In this document: one piece after another, positions 1 through 8,106 of the stretch
How positions within the stretch are numbered: the stretch's first letter is position 1
Layout: each line of letters begins with the position of its first letter
Assembly (NCBI GenBank): GCA_963715485.1
Contig: OY970244.1
Location: 1,674,001 to 1,738,000 of the forward strand
Direction of reading: 5' to 3'
DNA from: SG8-30 sp963715485
GTDB taxonomy: Bacteria; Pseudomonadota; Gammaproteobacteria; Steroidobacterales; Steroidobacteraceae
Length of the DNA stretch: 64,000 nt
The notes under the pieces: generated by a model
Databases searched by the model: none
What the model saw: the letters and a program-made list of their open reading frames with translations, nothing else
What the model was told of the DNA's origin: nothing
Translations under genes and position numbers: made by a program

Positions 1-1439
1 GCAGGCCGGACTGGTGCATCTCCCGCCAGCGCGCCTGGGGCGTGCCGCTGGCGCTGTTCGTGCACCGAAGGACCGGCGAGCCACATCCGCGCTCGGCCGA
101 CCTGCTCGAGCAGGTCGCGAGCCGCGTCGCACAGTCGGGGCTCGAGGCATGGTTCGACCTGGATCCGCACGAGATCCTCGGTGACGAGGCTGGCGACTAC
201 GAGAAGACCGACGACGTCATGGACGTATGGCTGGACTCCGGCGTAGTACATCACTGCCTGCCGGCGCTGCGGCCCGACTCCATCCCGTTTCCAGCGGACG
301 TCTACCTCGAGGGATCGGACCAGCACCGTGGCTGGTTCCAGAGTTCACTGCTGGCGGCGGTGGCGGGCAAGGGCCAGGCGCCTTACCGAGAGGTCGTCAC
401 GCATGGTTTCGTGGTCGACGACAAGGGCCGCAAGATGTCCAAGTCGCTGGGCAACGTGGTCGCGCCGCAGAAGGTCATGAGCACGCTCGGCGCCGACGTC
501 CTGCGCCTGTGGGTCGCGGCGACCGACTACAGCGCCGAGATGAATGTCTCCGACGAGATTCTCAGGCGTACGTCTGACAGTTACCGGCGCATGCGCAACA
601 CCATTCGCTTCCTGCTGGGAAACCTGCACGACTTCGACCCGTTGCGGGACTCGCTACCGGCCCGCGAGCTGATCGCCCTGGACCGCTGGGCCATTGAGCG
701 TGCGCGCAAGCTGCAGGGCGAGGTCATCGAGGCCTACCGCGACTACGAGTACCACCTGATCTATCAGAAGGTTCACAATTTCTGTGTGGTCGACCTGGGT
801 GCCTACTGGCTCGATATCCTCAAGGACCGGCTGTACACGACGCCGGCCAGTGGGCGGGCACGGCGCTCCGCGCAGACGGCGATGTATCACGTAGCGGAGG
901 CAATGGTCCGCTGGCTGGCGCCGATCCTCTCGTTCACCGCGGAGGAGGTCTGGAAATTCCTGCCAGGCGATCGCGAGGAATCTGTCTTTCTGGCTACCTG
1001 GTGGGAGCTGCCCGACGCGCACCCCAGCCCGGGAATTGACTGGGATGCGGTACTGGCGCTCAAGTCCGACGTGTCCCGCGAACTGGAGCGACTGCGAGCC
1101 GCAGGCTCGATCGGCGCGCCGCTGGAGGCCGAGGTCGATGTGTACGTCGATGCGGTGCAGCGGGCGCGTCTCGAGGGACTAGGCGAGGAACTGCGCTTCG
1201 TGCTGATCACCTCCGACGCACGGCTGCTCGATGCCAGCGAAAGGCCGGCCGACGCGGTACCGGCGGGCGAGGTCGCCAAGGACGGCGTATGGATCGCGGT
1301 ACGAGCGCTCGATTACGCCAAGTGTGCACGCTGCTGGCACAGGCGACCGGATATCGGCCAGGATTCCAGTCACCCGGAACTCTGCAGCCGTTGCGTGTCG
1401 AACCTAGAGGGTCCGGGCGAGACAAGGAGCTTCGCGTGA
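1..1439 (+). CDS. ileS: Isoleucine--tRNA ligase, C-terminal part (5' end outside window)
   Basis: Class I aminoacyl-tRNA synthetase charging tRNA-Ile in the cytoplasm. The reading frame is open from base 3 and carries the 478 C-terminal residues, about half of a normal IleRS; the HIGH motif lies before the window. Visible: an RPDWCISRQRAWG block at the edge, the KMSKS loop at bases 432-446, the anticodon-binding helical domain, and a C-terminal zinc knuckle with CARC and CSRC pairs. The stop overlaps the GTG start of lspA by four bases (GTGA), indicating translational coupling; ileS-lspA-ispH is a common proteobacterial gene order. Confidence 0.97.
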   Translation, partial: RPDWCISRQRAWGVPLALFVHRRTGEPHPRSADLLEQVASRVAQSGLEAWFDLDPHEILGDEAGDYEKTDDVMDVWLDSGVVHHCLPALRPDSIPFPADVYLEGSDQHRGWFQSSLLAAVAGKGQAPYREVVTHGFVVDDKGRKMSKSLGNVVAPQKVMSTLGADVLRLWVAATDYSAEMNVSDEILRRTSDSYRRMRNTIRFLLGNLHDFDPLRDSLPARELIALDRWAIERARKLQGEVIEAYRDYEYHLIYQKVHNFCVVDLGAYWLDILKDRLYTTPASGRARRSAQTAMYHVAEAMVRWLAPILSFTAEEVWKFLPGDREESVFLATWWELPDAHPSPGIDWDAVLALKSDVSRELERLRAAGSIGAPLEAEVDVYVDAVQRARLEGLGEELRFVLITSDARLLDASERPADAVPAGEVAKDGVWIAVRALDYAKCARCWHRRPDIGQDSSHPELCSRCVSNLEGPGETRSFA

Positions 1440-1954
1440 GCGAGACCAGTGGAACGAGTTCCAGCGCATTGCGCTGGCTGTGGCTCGCGCTGGTGGTCAT
1501 CGTCGCCGACCAGCTGACCAAGGGCATGATCATCCGCAGCTTCGAGTTGTACGAGGTGGTCGACGTCCTGCCGGTGCTGGAGATCACGCGGTTGCACAAC
1601 ACCGGCGCGGCCTTCAGCCTGCTGGCCGGAGCCTCCGGCTGGCAGCGCTGGTTCTTCGTCGGACTGGCCGCCGTCGTCAGCGTCGGCATCATCTACTGGC
1701 TGAAGCACCTGCCGAAGCACAGCGCACCGTTCCTGCCGGCGGCGCTGGCGCTGGTGCTTGGCGGGGCGCTGGGCAACGTCATCGACCGGCTGTGGCATGG
1801 GCACGTGGTCGATTTCCTGCACTTCCACTGGAAGCTCGCTTACTTCCCCGCCTTCAACCTGGCCGATACTGCGATCACTATCGGCGCAGGCCTGCTGATC
1901 CTGGACGCCGTCATCGAGGGTCGCCGGGCTCGGTCCCGGGAGGGCGGTTCGTGA
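1436..1954 (+). CDS. lspA: Lipoprotein signal peptidase (signal peptidase II)
   Basis: Inner-membrane aspartyl protease that cleaves the signal peptide from diacylglyceryl-modified prolipoproteins. The product has 172 residues, normal for LspA, with about four transmembrane segments. Family boxes are visible: VADQLTKG near the N terminus, GNVIDRLWHGHVVDF with the first catalytic Asp, and FNLADTAITIG with the second. The GTG start at 1436 overlaps the ileS stop, and the TGA overlaps the GTG of ispH, so three proteins appear translationally coupled. Lipoproteins that could be substrates are encoded at 23.7 kb and 30.5 kb. Confidence 0.96.
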   Translation: MSETSGTSSSALRWLWLALVVIVADQLTKGMIIRSFELYEVVDVLPVLEITRLHNTGAAFSLLAGASGWQRWFFVGLAAVVSVGIIYWLKHLPKHSAPFLPAALALVLGGALGNVIDRLWHGHVVDFLHFHWKLAYFPAFNLADTAITIGAGLLILDAVIEGRRARSREGGS

Positions 1955-2919
1955 AGATCCTGCTGGCCAACCCGCGCGGTTTCTGTGCCGGCGTGGATCG
2001 CGCCATCGACATCGTCGAGCGCGCACTGGGGCTGTTCGGCGCACCGATCTACGTGCGCCACGAGGTCGTGCACAACCGCTACGTGGTGGACCGGCTGCGC
2101 TCCATGGGCGCAATCTTCGTTGATGAACTCGACCAGGTTCCCGACGGCTCGACCGTGATCTTCAGCGCACACGGCGTGTCGCGCGCGGTGCAGGAGGAGG
2201 CGGCACGGCGCGAGCTCAGCGTGTTCGACGCAACCTGTCCGTTGGTAACCAAGGTGCACATGGAGGTCAAGCGCTACGCCCAGGAAGGGCGCGACGTCAT
2301 CCTCATCGGTCACGCAGGGCATCCCGAGGTCGAGGGCACCATGGGCCAGTTCGATAAAGGAGGCGGCGGCCATATTCATCTGGTCGAGTCGCCCGAGGAT
2401 GTCGCGGAACTGGAGATCGGCGATGCCGGCCAGCTTGCCTTCGTCACGCAAACGACACTGTCGGTGGACGACACTGCGCGTGTCGTCGCGGCGCTGCGCG
2501 AGCGTTTCCCGGAGCTGGTGACCCCGCGTAAGGAAGACATCTGCTACGCCACGCAGAACCGCCAGGATGCGGTAAAGAAGCTGACCGAGTCCTGCGACGT
2601 GCTGATCGTGGTCGGCTCGCCGTCGAGCTCGAACTCGAACCGGCTGCGGGAGATCGCCGAGACCCGCGGCATCCCGGGCTACCTTGTCGATGGGCCGGAG
2701 GACTTGCGTTCCGAGTGGTTTGAGACCGCGGGCGCGGTGGGCGTGACTGCGGGTGCCTCGGCGCCGGAGTTGCTGGTCCGTCGGGTGGTCGCGAAGCTGC
2801 AGGAATGGGGCGGCCAGGCGCCGACGGAAGTGATCGGCCGCGAGGAGAACGTTGTCTTCGGGCTTCCCACCGAACTGCGCAAGGCGCCGCGTGCCGGCGC
2901 GCCTGCCATCGAACGCTGA
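1951..2919 (+). CDS. ispH: 4-hydroxy-3-methylbut-2-enyl diphosphate reductase
   Basis: Last enzyme of the MEP isoprenoid pathway; a [4Fe-4S] enzyme reducing HMBPP to IPP and DMAPP. The product has 322 residues. The three cluster cysteines are seen in NPRGFCAG, DATCPLVTKVH and DICYATQNRQ; the catalytic Glu region is HPEVEGTMGQ and the substrate loop SPSSSNSNRL. The GTG at 1951 overlaps the lspA stop (GTGA) and the conserved block begins at residue 6, which fixes this start. Only 13 bases separate its stop from the convergent pilin gene, and no terminator hairpin is evident there. Confidence 0.97.
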   Translation: MKILLANPRGFCAGVDRAIDIVERALGLFGAPIYVRHEVVHNRYVVDRLRSMGAIFVDELDQVPDGSTVIFSAHGVSRAVQEEAARRELSVFDATCPLVTKVHMEVKRYAQEGRDVILIGHAGHPEVEGTMGQFDKGGGGHIHLVESPEDVAELEIGDAGQLAFVTQTTLSVDDTARVVAALRERFPELVTPRKEDICYATQNRQDAVKKLTESCDVLIVVGSPSSSNSNRLREIAETRGIPGYLVDGPEDLRSEWFETAGAVGVTAGASAPELLVRRVVAKLQEWGGQAPTEVIGREENVVFGLPTELRKAPRAGAPAIER

Positions 2920-2932
2920 GCCGTCGGCGGCA

Positions 2933-3382
2933 TCAGCCCCAGCAGTGCCACGTCGTGTCGGTGCCGTGGCGATCCGCCGCGCTACGCCGTCCGTTCGCGT
3001 GGATCGAGAACCGGCTGCAGCGCTCATCGGCTTCCTGCCCGGAGCCCGCCCGCGGCGTGGCGGTGGCGACGAAATCCGTGGGCGTAGCGTCCGTCAGTCC
3101 CAGCTGGTAGTGGCCACCGATCGTGACGGCCGCAATGTTCAGTCCCTGCTCCGGCGAGTCGGTGCCATCGTCCAGGCGCCACGCGTAGCGCCCGTGCTGT
3201 ACATGGAACCGTTCCTGCGCGGCAGCGACGGCCAACAGCGCGTCGATCGCCTCGATGCGGTGAGCCCGCAGCAGCGAGCCGCGGTAGGATGGGTAGGCCA
3301 GTGCCGCAAGGATTCCGACCAGCGCGAGTGTCACCAGTAATTCCAGTAACGTTACTCCGACGTGGTGTCGAGCTGGCGCCAT
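2933..3382 (-). CDS. pilE: Type IV pilin-like protein, PilE type
   Basis: Minor pilin of the type IV pilus, predicted to be processed by PilD. The product has 149 residues: short basic leader ending in Gly9, then a hydrophobic helix beginning VTLLE with Glu at +5. Position +1 is Val rather than the usual Phe. The C-terminal part holds two cysteines (ERC and HCWG) suited to a D-region disulfide. ATG 3382 lies 31 bases inside the end of the upstream pilX-like gene; no other in-frame start precedes the prepilin site. Last gene of the minus-strand operon fimT-pilV-pilW-pilX-pilE. Confidence 0.85.
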   Translation of the reverse strand: MAPARHHVGVTLLELLVTLALVGILAALAYPSYRGSLLRAHRIEAIDALLAVAAAQERFHVQHGRYAWRLDDGTDSPEQGLNIAAVTIGGHYQLGLTDATPTDFVATATPRAGSGQEADERCSRFSIHANGRRSAADRHGTDTTWHCWG

Positions 3383-3915
3383 GACGTCCTCACCGGGTCG
3401 CTGCGAAGGGCGGGGAGAGTGTCCGGACCGACCACGATCGGGGATGAATCTGCCGCGCAGTCCTCGCCGGCGCAGCGGATAGCCCATAAACCATCCTCGC
3501 GCCCGATGACCTTGAAACCCTGCTCGATTCGTACCACTGCTCCGTGGCCCGCGCGACCTTCGGCACGAATGGTGAAATGCCGGGCCGGTAGCATGTCGCC
3601 GCCATCGCTCAGGTTGGCTCCGTCCGGCAACGGCTGACTCGGTACGGGCGGGTCGAATTGAATCTCGCTGCTCAAGGTCAGGCCCGGGAACAGACCGGGC
3701 CAGGCTGGCGTGGCAGCCGGAATCGGTACTCCGGTGCGCAGCGTTCGCGCGACGCCTGCTTCGGCGGCCTCCATCGCCAGCGCAGCCTGTTCGTCGAGCG
3801 CGGCGACAGCAAGGTCCGCAACGGCGCCACCCAGTCCGCCGAGGGCGATGACAACCAATCCCAGCAGCAATACCAGCACCACCGCCAGCGCCATGCCTTG
3901 TTCCCGGCCACTCAC
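3352..3915 (-). CDS. pilX: Type IV pilus minor pilin, PilX type
   Basis: Minor pilin expected in the pilus-initiation complex. The product has 187 residues from GTG 3915, which overlaps the pilW stop as GTGA. The N terminus has the leader SGREQG followed by MALAVVLVLLLGLVV; there is no Glu at +5 of the mature protein, as in GspK/PilX-type tip subunits. The rest is typical of PilX: an Ala-rich helix with DEQAALAMEAAEAG, then a beta-rich domain with a Cys pair (RCAGEDC). In many gammaproteobacteria pilY1 follows; here pilE follows directly. Confidence 0.82.
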   Translation of the reverse strand: MSGREQGMALAVVLVLLLGLVVIALGGLGGAVADLAVAALDEQAALAMEAAEAGVARTLRTGVPIPAATPAWPGLFPGLTLSSEIQFDPPVPSQPLPDGANLSDGGDMLPARHFTIRAEGRAGHGAVVRIEQGFKVIGREDGLWAIRCAGEDCAADSSPIVVGPDTLPALRSDPVRTSWRQLDTTSE

Positions 3916-4865
3916 GGGCGCGACCCGGAGTTGCGAACGTCGATGGTCCTGTAGGCCAGCAGGCGCGGGTGACGCGAGAGTTCGTCTCCGAATTGCCGGT
4001 TCGCGTAGGCAAGTGCCGGCAGGCGCCGTGCCATTGCTTCCCCGGTGTCGTCTCGCACCAGTACCCACAGGCGCACCGATTGAACCGGTGCACCGTCAGG
4101 AAACGCGTCGATCGGCAGGTATCCAGTGCCCTCGCCTGAGCCATCCGCCGAGGCGGCACGAGCGAATTCGACCTGCAGGTCCTCGATACCGGGAACGAGT
4201 TCCTCGTCCTGGAAGGCGGGCTCGGAACCGCCCACCAGGCGCTTGCGCCTCAGCGCCGGCCGGCCATTCGCGCCGGTCGCGTCGCCACTGACATAGAAGA
4301 CGCTGGCCTCGAGGTCATGAACCAGCGAGTTGTCCCCCAGTTCGCGACTTCCATCCGACATCAATCGACCCGCCTCGCGAGTCGATTCCAGCTGCAGCCG
4401 GCCGGCATCAGGACCTGCGGCGCTTACTCCTGCACGGCGGATGACCAGCGTGTCGGATCCAGGGACCACACGCCCATGCGGTGAGGGAGGACAGCCCAGT
4501 GGCACACCAGGCGCCGCCTCGTACGCACCATCGGCGCCGGCGAGCGGCGTGCTGGTATCGACGGCAAGCGAATCGACGCAGCCGCCGCTCACCGACAGAT
4601 CCGGTGACGGAGCCGAGCCGAGAGTGAGCGATCCCTGGACGGTGGAACCGGGCACCAGCTGGCCGAGGTAACCTGCGAGGCGGACCTCGTAGGCCAGCAT
4701 GTCAAGCGCAGCTCGCGCAGTCTCCTCGAGCCGTGCGCGAGTCTCGACGCTTCGATAGGCGCCACGGCCTCGCGCGACGAGCGACAGGGCGCTGGCGACG
4801 GCAAGCAGCACGAGCGTGGTCGCGACCAGGACTTCCACCAGCGAAAGGCCCGCTGAGGTTCTCAT
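3912..4865 (-). CDS. pilW: Type IV pilus assembly protein PilW
   Basis: Minor pilin/pseudopilin (PilW, GspJ-like). The product has 317 residues, in the PilW range. Prepilin leader MRTSAG precedes LSLVEVLVATTLVLL with Glu at +5, then the EETARAALDMLAYEVRLAGY helix typical of PilW. A beta-rich C-terminal domain follows and ends with a predicted role in tip-complex assembly. ATG 4865 overlaps the pilV stop (ATGA) and its own stop overlaps the pilX GTG, so translation is probably coupled along the operon. Confidence 0.87.
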   Translation of the reverse strand: MRTSAGLSLVEVLVATTLVLLAVASALSLVARGRGAYRSVETRARLEETARAALDMLAYEVRLAGYLGQLVPGSTVQGSLTLGSAPSPDLSVSGGCVDSLAVDTSTPLAGADGAYEAAPGVPLGCPPSPHGRVVPGSDTLVIRRAGVSAAGPDAGRLQLESTREAGRLMSDGSRELGDNSLVHDLEASVFYVSGDATGANGRPALRRKRLVGGSEPAFQDEELVPGIEDLQVEFARAASADGSGEGTGYLPIDAFPDGAPVQSVRLWVLVRDDTGEAMARRLPALAYANRQFGDELSRHPRLLAYRTIDVRNSGSRP

Positions 4866-5320
4866 AGCTCTACCGCCAGCCGCACGCTGGACTCTTCCTC
4901 CGGGCCGAGTGCGGGCCAGGCGACCTGTATGAGATAGCTTGGTGCGGCTGTGTCCAGCACCTCGACCCGTGACCAGCTGCCTTCGGGCAGGCTCGCTGAC
5001 ACCCGAGCCCGCCACGCCATCAGTGCCTGCGCCGCGGCGAGCTCGGTCGCGCAATCGCCGATTTCGTCGCTACACGAGGGCGTTGCGCTCGAACCGGTTA
5101 CTGCAAGCAGCGGCTGGCGGTCGGTCCGCTGCAGCAGGCGCAGTTCGTCTGCAAGTGAACTGGCGAGCCGAGTTGCCGCGACTCGGGCCGCTGCCTCGCG
5201 TTCCTGGCGCAATGCCTGGACCAGCAGGCCAGCCGTAGCACCCAGGCTCGCCGCCAATAGCGTCAGCGCGACCAGCGCCTCGATGAGTGCGAAACCGCCT
5301 GGGATGCCTTTCGGAATCAT
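4862..5320 (-). CDS. pilV: Type IV pilus minor pilin PilV
   Basis: Minor pilin of the PilV/GspI type, 152 residues from ATG 5320. The leader MIPKGIPGG is followed by FALIEALVALTLLAASLG, with Glu at +5 and the expected PilD site. The globular part has a cysteine pair (SCSDEIGDC). ATG 5320 overlaps the upstream fimT stop (ATGA) and is preferred over a TTG six bases further upstream. It belongs with PilW and PilX to the core priming complex of the pilus. Confidence 0.86.
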   Translation of the reverse strand: MIPKGIPGGFALIEALVALTLLAASLGATAGLLVQALRQEREAAARVAATRLASSLADELRLLQRTDRQPLLAVTGSSATPSCSDEIGDCATELAAAQALMAWRARVSASLPEGSWSRVEVLDTAAPSYLIQVAWPALGPEEESSVRLAVEL

Positions 5321-5838
5321 GGGCAAACCAGTGCGCGGCCGCTGGCGTCGCGGTCGCTGATACGTGGGCGGCCTGTTCGGCTGACGATCACCGCTCGCGC
5401 AGCGCGGGAGCCGCGGTCATCGCAGACCGTGATCGTGCCGGTCGTCGCCGACGAGACCAGCGGGGTGAAGAGGAAATGGTCCCGATTCGACCGGACCGTT
5501 TGCCTGCTCTTTTCAGCCGCGAGTTGGATGACCCGCAGGGGTGAGTGAACCACTTCGGCACCATCGGGGGCGTCGGCTTCGATCAATAGTGACGCACTCC
5601 AGTCCCGCGTTGCGTTACATGCGTTGGAGCCAGTCGACGTGCACAGCCGTACTGCGCCTCCGCGTACGGCGGCCTGCGTCCGGGCAGCATGAACCGCGTG
5701 GGACAGCGCGTTGACGGTGGCGGCACGGCGGCAGTTCCGTAGGTATTCGCCGAAGCCCGGCGCCGCCAGCGTGGCGAGGGTCGCCAGCAGTGCCATGGCC
5801 ACCAGCAACTCGACCAGCGTGAAGCCCCGTGCCGCCAC
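5317..5838 (-). CDS. fimT: Type IV pilin-like protein, FimT/FimU (GspH) type
   Basis: First gene of the minor pilin operon. The product has 173 residues: leader MAARG, then FTLVELLVAMALLATLATLAAPGF with Phe +1 and Glu +5, then a GspH/FimT-like domain with cysteines in CTSTGSNAC and CDD and a C-terminal cysteine. The start is GTG 5838, preceded by a good Shine-Dalgarno sequence (GGGAGG) nine bases upstream. FimT proteins of this class bind DNA in some naturally competent bacteria; whether this one is FimT or FimU cannot be decided by eye. Confidence 0.83.
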   Translation of the reverse strand: MAARGFTLVELLVAMALLATLATLAAPGFGEYLRNCRRAATVNALSHAVHAARTQAAVRGGAVRLCTSTGSNACNATRDWSASLLIEADAPDGAEVVHSPLRVIQLAAEKSRQTVRSNRDHFLFTPLVSSATTGTITVCDDRGSRAARAVIVSRTGRPRISDRDASGRALVCP

Positions 5839-5940
5839 CGTTTGCGTCCTCCCTGACGTGAGTCAAGGATGTCCCCGTTGACTGCGTTTGGGTCATTGGA
5901 TTCCTGGCGCAGTCATGCAGAAACAGCCGGACAGCGAGAC

Positions 5941-5969
5941 TGGAACGCGCCTGCGCCGGCTGGTATATT
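5941..5969 (+). promoter_or_regulatory. Candidate sigma-70 promoter of the Fur-family gene
   Basis: TGGAAC (5941-5946) and TATATT (5964-5969) are separated by 17 bases. The -10 is good and the -35 weak. Transcription would begin close to 5976, practically at the ATG, so the mRNA could be leaderless. Confidence 0.4.
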
Positions 5970-5977
5970 GCAAAAAC

Positions 5978-6418
5978 ATGAATTCCGACAGTGACATGGC
6001 CGCGCCGGCGCTGATGGACAAGAAACAGGTCGCCGGCTTGTTGCGCGCCAATGGCATCACCCCGACAGCGCAGCGCGTGCGCGTCGGTCAGATCCTGTTC
6101 GCTCGCGACCAACACCTCTCGGCGGACGAGGTGCTCCGGCAACTTCGGGCAGAGGGCGCGCGGGTGTCTAAGGCCACCGTCTACAACACGTTGAATCTGT
6201 TTTCGTCCAAGGGTTTGTTACGTGCGCTTAACCTCGACGCGGATCGCGGCTCTTTCGACTCCAACACCACGCCGCATTTCCATTTCCATGTGGAGAATAC
6301 CGGCGAGCTGATCGACGTCGCGCCGGGCGACATCGAGTTCGCCCGCCTTCCGCCGCTGCCGCCGGGCACTGAGTCCCTCGGTGTCGAGGTGGTGATTAGA
6401 CTGCGACGTCGCGGCTGA
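5978..6418 (+). CDS. Fur-family transcriptional regulator
   Basis: Predicted metal- or peroxide-responsive repressor of the Fur superfamily, 146 residues from ATG 5978. Residues about 15-85 form the winged helix (ITPTAQRVRVGQILF, HLSADEVLRQL, VSKATVYNTLNLFSSKGLL). The dimerisation domain contains HFHFHVENTGELIDV in place of the usual His-rich box. The C-terminal CxxC zinc site is absent, so it is not canonical Fur or Zur; PerR/Irr-like members are alternatives. No Shine-Dalgarno sequence precedes the ATG and a -10 box sits nine bases upstream. Divergent from the pilin operon and immediately upstream of tRNA-Thr. Confidence 0.83.
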   Translation: MNSDSDMAAPALMDKKQVAGLLRANGITPTAQRVRVGQILFARDQHLSADEVLRQLRAEGARVSKATVYNTLNLFSSKGLLRALNLDADRGSFDSNTTPHFHFHVENTGELIDVAPGDIEFARLPPLPPGTESLGVEVVIRLRRRG

Positions 6419-6429
6419 ACTTCGCGGCA

Positions 6430-6458
6430 TTGCCGCGCAGGTCCGGGTTTCCTATACT
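6430..6458 (+). promoter_or_regulatory. Promoter of tRNA-Thr
   Basis: TTGCCG (6430-6435) and TATACT (6453-6458) with an optimal 17-base spacer. The GC-rich discriminator TCGCGCCCCC that follows is typical of stable-RNA promoters under stringent control. It lies just after the stop of the Fur-like gene. Confidence 0.7.
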
Positions 6459-6470
6459 TCGCGCCCCCAT

Positions 6471-6546
6471 GCCGGTGTAGCTCAGCTGGTAGAGCAGTCG
6501 CTTCGTAAGCGAGAGGTCGGGGGTTCGATTCCCTCCACCGGCACCA
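6471..6546 (+). tRNA. tRNA-Thr (anticodon CGT)
   Basis: 76 nt with the CCA end encoded. Acceptor arms GCCGGTG and CACCGGC pair perfectly. The D arm contains AGCTCAGCTGGTAGAGC; the anticodon stem TCGCT/AGCGA encloses TTCGTAA, giving anticodon CGT for ACG codons. The T loop is GGTTCGATTCC. A promoter and a terminator flank it, so it is a single-gene unit. Confidence 0.97.
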
Positions 6547-6554
6547 GATGCCAG

Positions 6555-6585
6555 GAGCCCGGCACGAAGCCGGGCTCTTGTTTTT
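6555..6585 (+). terminator. Rho-independent terminator of tRNA-Thr
   Basis: Nine-base-pair stem GAGCCCGGC (6555-6563) / GCCGGGCTC (6569-6577) with loop ACGAA, followed by TTGTTTTT. It starts eight bases after the tRNA CCA end. Confidence 0.9.
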
Positions 6586-6876
6586 CCTGATGCTGTTCCG
6601 CACCACTCTCTGCGCGAGAGATCCGGTTTACTGACCGCGCCGCAATAACACCGAAACACCCGACCCGGCACCATTGTGTGCCGAGTTGTAGGCTTTATGT
6701 AACTTCACCTGCCATTACCGGAAAGGCTGTGAGAGAGTGACCTCAAGGCGCCACGGATTTTCCGACCACGGCCCGTCCGACACGCTGTCGCTTTCAACCA
6801 TCACGGTTTCCTTGCGGCGCGTGTCGAGCGGTGCCGACCATCAAGACCGAAGGCGCCCGTCATTATCGCGTCCTTG
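6586..6876. other. Intergenic region with one copy of a 17-bp repeat
   Basis: No credible gene is seen in these 291 bases. They hold one repeat copy (6655-6671) and a short hairpin just after it, GGCAC-CATTGT-GTGCC (6668-6683). The 3' end of the minus-strand secreted-protein gene adjoins. Confidence 0.5.
6655..6671 (+). repeat. 17-bp intergenic repeat, copy 1
   Basis: AACACCCGACCCGGCAC. Its exact reverse complement occurs at 9471-9487, about 2.8 kb away, so the two copies bracket the patch 6877-9458 in inverted orientation. Confidence 0.6.
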
Positions 6877-8106
6877 CTACTGCCCGATCTTGGGCGCGGC
6901 AACCTTGGTAAACCCGGCGGGAACCTCGAACTGATCCGCAGGCACCGCGTCCTGGCTCACGGAAGTCGTCTCACTGAAGAAGCGAAATATCCGTACCGAC
7001 GCGCCCGGCGGGGTGGTCTGATCGGGAGCCGGTGGCGGCGGTTCCTGTTTCTTCTTCTTGGAGAACATTCCCGACACCATCTTGGATGCGGCGGCTGCTG
7101 CCGCTGAACCCGCGATGGCGCCGGCGATCCCACCGCCGACCGACCCCGCTGCGGTGCGGGCGGTTTCCTGGGCCGCTACGCTGGCGGCCGTCGCGGTTCC
7201 TGCCTCCAGGCCGGCCTGGGCCGCATCAGCGAAGGCCGCATCCTGGGATATCTGTGTACCGTCGGCGGTCTTGCAGTCCGGTCCGCCGATGTCGAGTTGC
7301 ATGATCGTCCTGGTGGGCAGCCCTTTGAACTCGGCGGAGTGCTTGGTGATCTCGCCCCATCCACTGCCGAACCGATCCGCCATGTGCGTTGCCTGGCCCC
7401 GGACCGCCGGGCCGAATACTTCGGTCAGTCCCAGCTTGCCGGCATAGGCTTTCCAGAATTCCGTCAGCTCGTCGCCGCCGACCTGGTCATTAGCCAGCCA
7501 TTGCTCCATGTACCAGGTCATCTCGCAGGCATTGCCGGTCTTCTGGTCCCGGCAGGTGCTCTTGACCGAAATGACCGCCTGTTCGCTGTCGAGTCCGGCG
7601 ATGGTCGAGCGCTCGCCGGTCCGCCTGCTTTCGACCCGTGGTTCGTCCCATTCGCAGGATTCGTCATCCACCGGCAGCGCGGCACCGGTACCAGGAGCGC
7701 CGCTCTTCTCGACCTCGTTCATCGCGGATTCGACTTGCTCGGCCACAGCCTGCATCTGTGCCCGCATTTCGGCGAAGGTCATCTCCGTGTACTTCTTTCC
7801 CGCCATGTCGATGTTGTAGATTTTCTCTTCGTCCAGACGAATGACCTCGGCGGACTCGTTGTCGCCCCGCGCGAGCATGCGCATCATCTTGGACTTGAAC
7901 TTGAGCGTCGAATTGGTGCGAGCCTTCTGGCCGGAGATCATTGTGCTGTTCCGGCCCTCAACGGCCGCGACACTCATCCCGCCGAGCGCGTCCACTGTGT
8001 AACGTTCGTCAATCCTGATGTCGGCACGCGCGGTTGTGCCCAGCATCGACACAAGAACCAGTCCTGCGACAAGTATTGTCCTGTCGCGCACCAAGCACAG
8101 TTCCAT
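6877..8106 (-). CDS. Secreted hypothetical protein with glycine-zipper-like segment
   Basis: 409 residues from ATG 8106. A signal peptide is clear (basic MELCLVRDR, hydrophobic stretch, then TTARADI). The N-terminal two thirds resemble DUF4412-type periplasmic proteins: beta-rich with Met-rich helices (KMMRML, FAEMRAQMQ) and cysteines in ESCEWDE, TCRDQK and NACEMTW. Residues about 320-350 form an Ala/Gly-rich stretch (GGGIAGAIAGSAAAAAASKM), like a membrane-inserting glycine zipper, followed by KKKKQEPPPP. Function unknown. The frame stays open further upstream, but only the 8106 start gives a signal peptide. Confidence 0.72.
   Translation of the reverse strand: MELCLVRDRTILVAGLVLVSMLGTTARADIRIDERYTVDALGGMSVAAVEGRNSTMISGQKARTNSTLKFKSKMMRMLARGDNESAEVIRLDEEKIYNIDMAGKKYTEMTFAEMRAQMQAVAEQVESAMNEVEKSGAPGTGAALPVDDESCEWDEPRVESRRTGERSTIAGLDSEQAVISVKSTCRDQKTGNACEMTWYMEQWLANDQVGGDELTEFWKAYAGKLGLTEVFGPAVRGQATHMADRFGSGWGEITKHSAEFKGLPTRTIMQLDIGGPDCKTADGTQISQDAAFADAAQAGLEAGTATAASVAAQETARTAAGSVGGGIAGAIAGSAAAAAASKMVSGMFSKKKKQEPPPPAPDQTTPPGASVRIFRFFSETTSVSQDAVPADQFEVPAGFTKVAAPKIGQ

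Noticed and set aside
5895..5925. Sigma-54 promoter for the pilin operon
   Set aside because: CTGGCGCAGTCATGCA resembles the consensus, but it is on the plus strand and the GG-GC spacing is nine rather than ten.
6530..6680. Possible phage/island attachment site at the 3' end of tRNA-Thr
   Set aside because: Only CCGGCACCA (9 bases) of the tRNA end recurs nearby at 6665-6673. No longer direct repeat, integrase or phage gene is seen.
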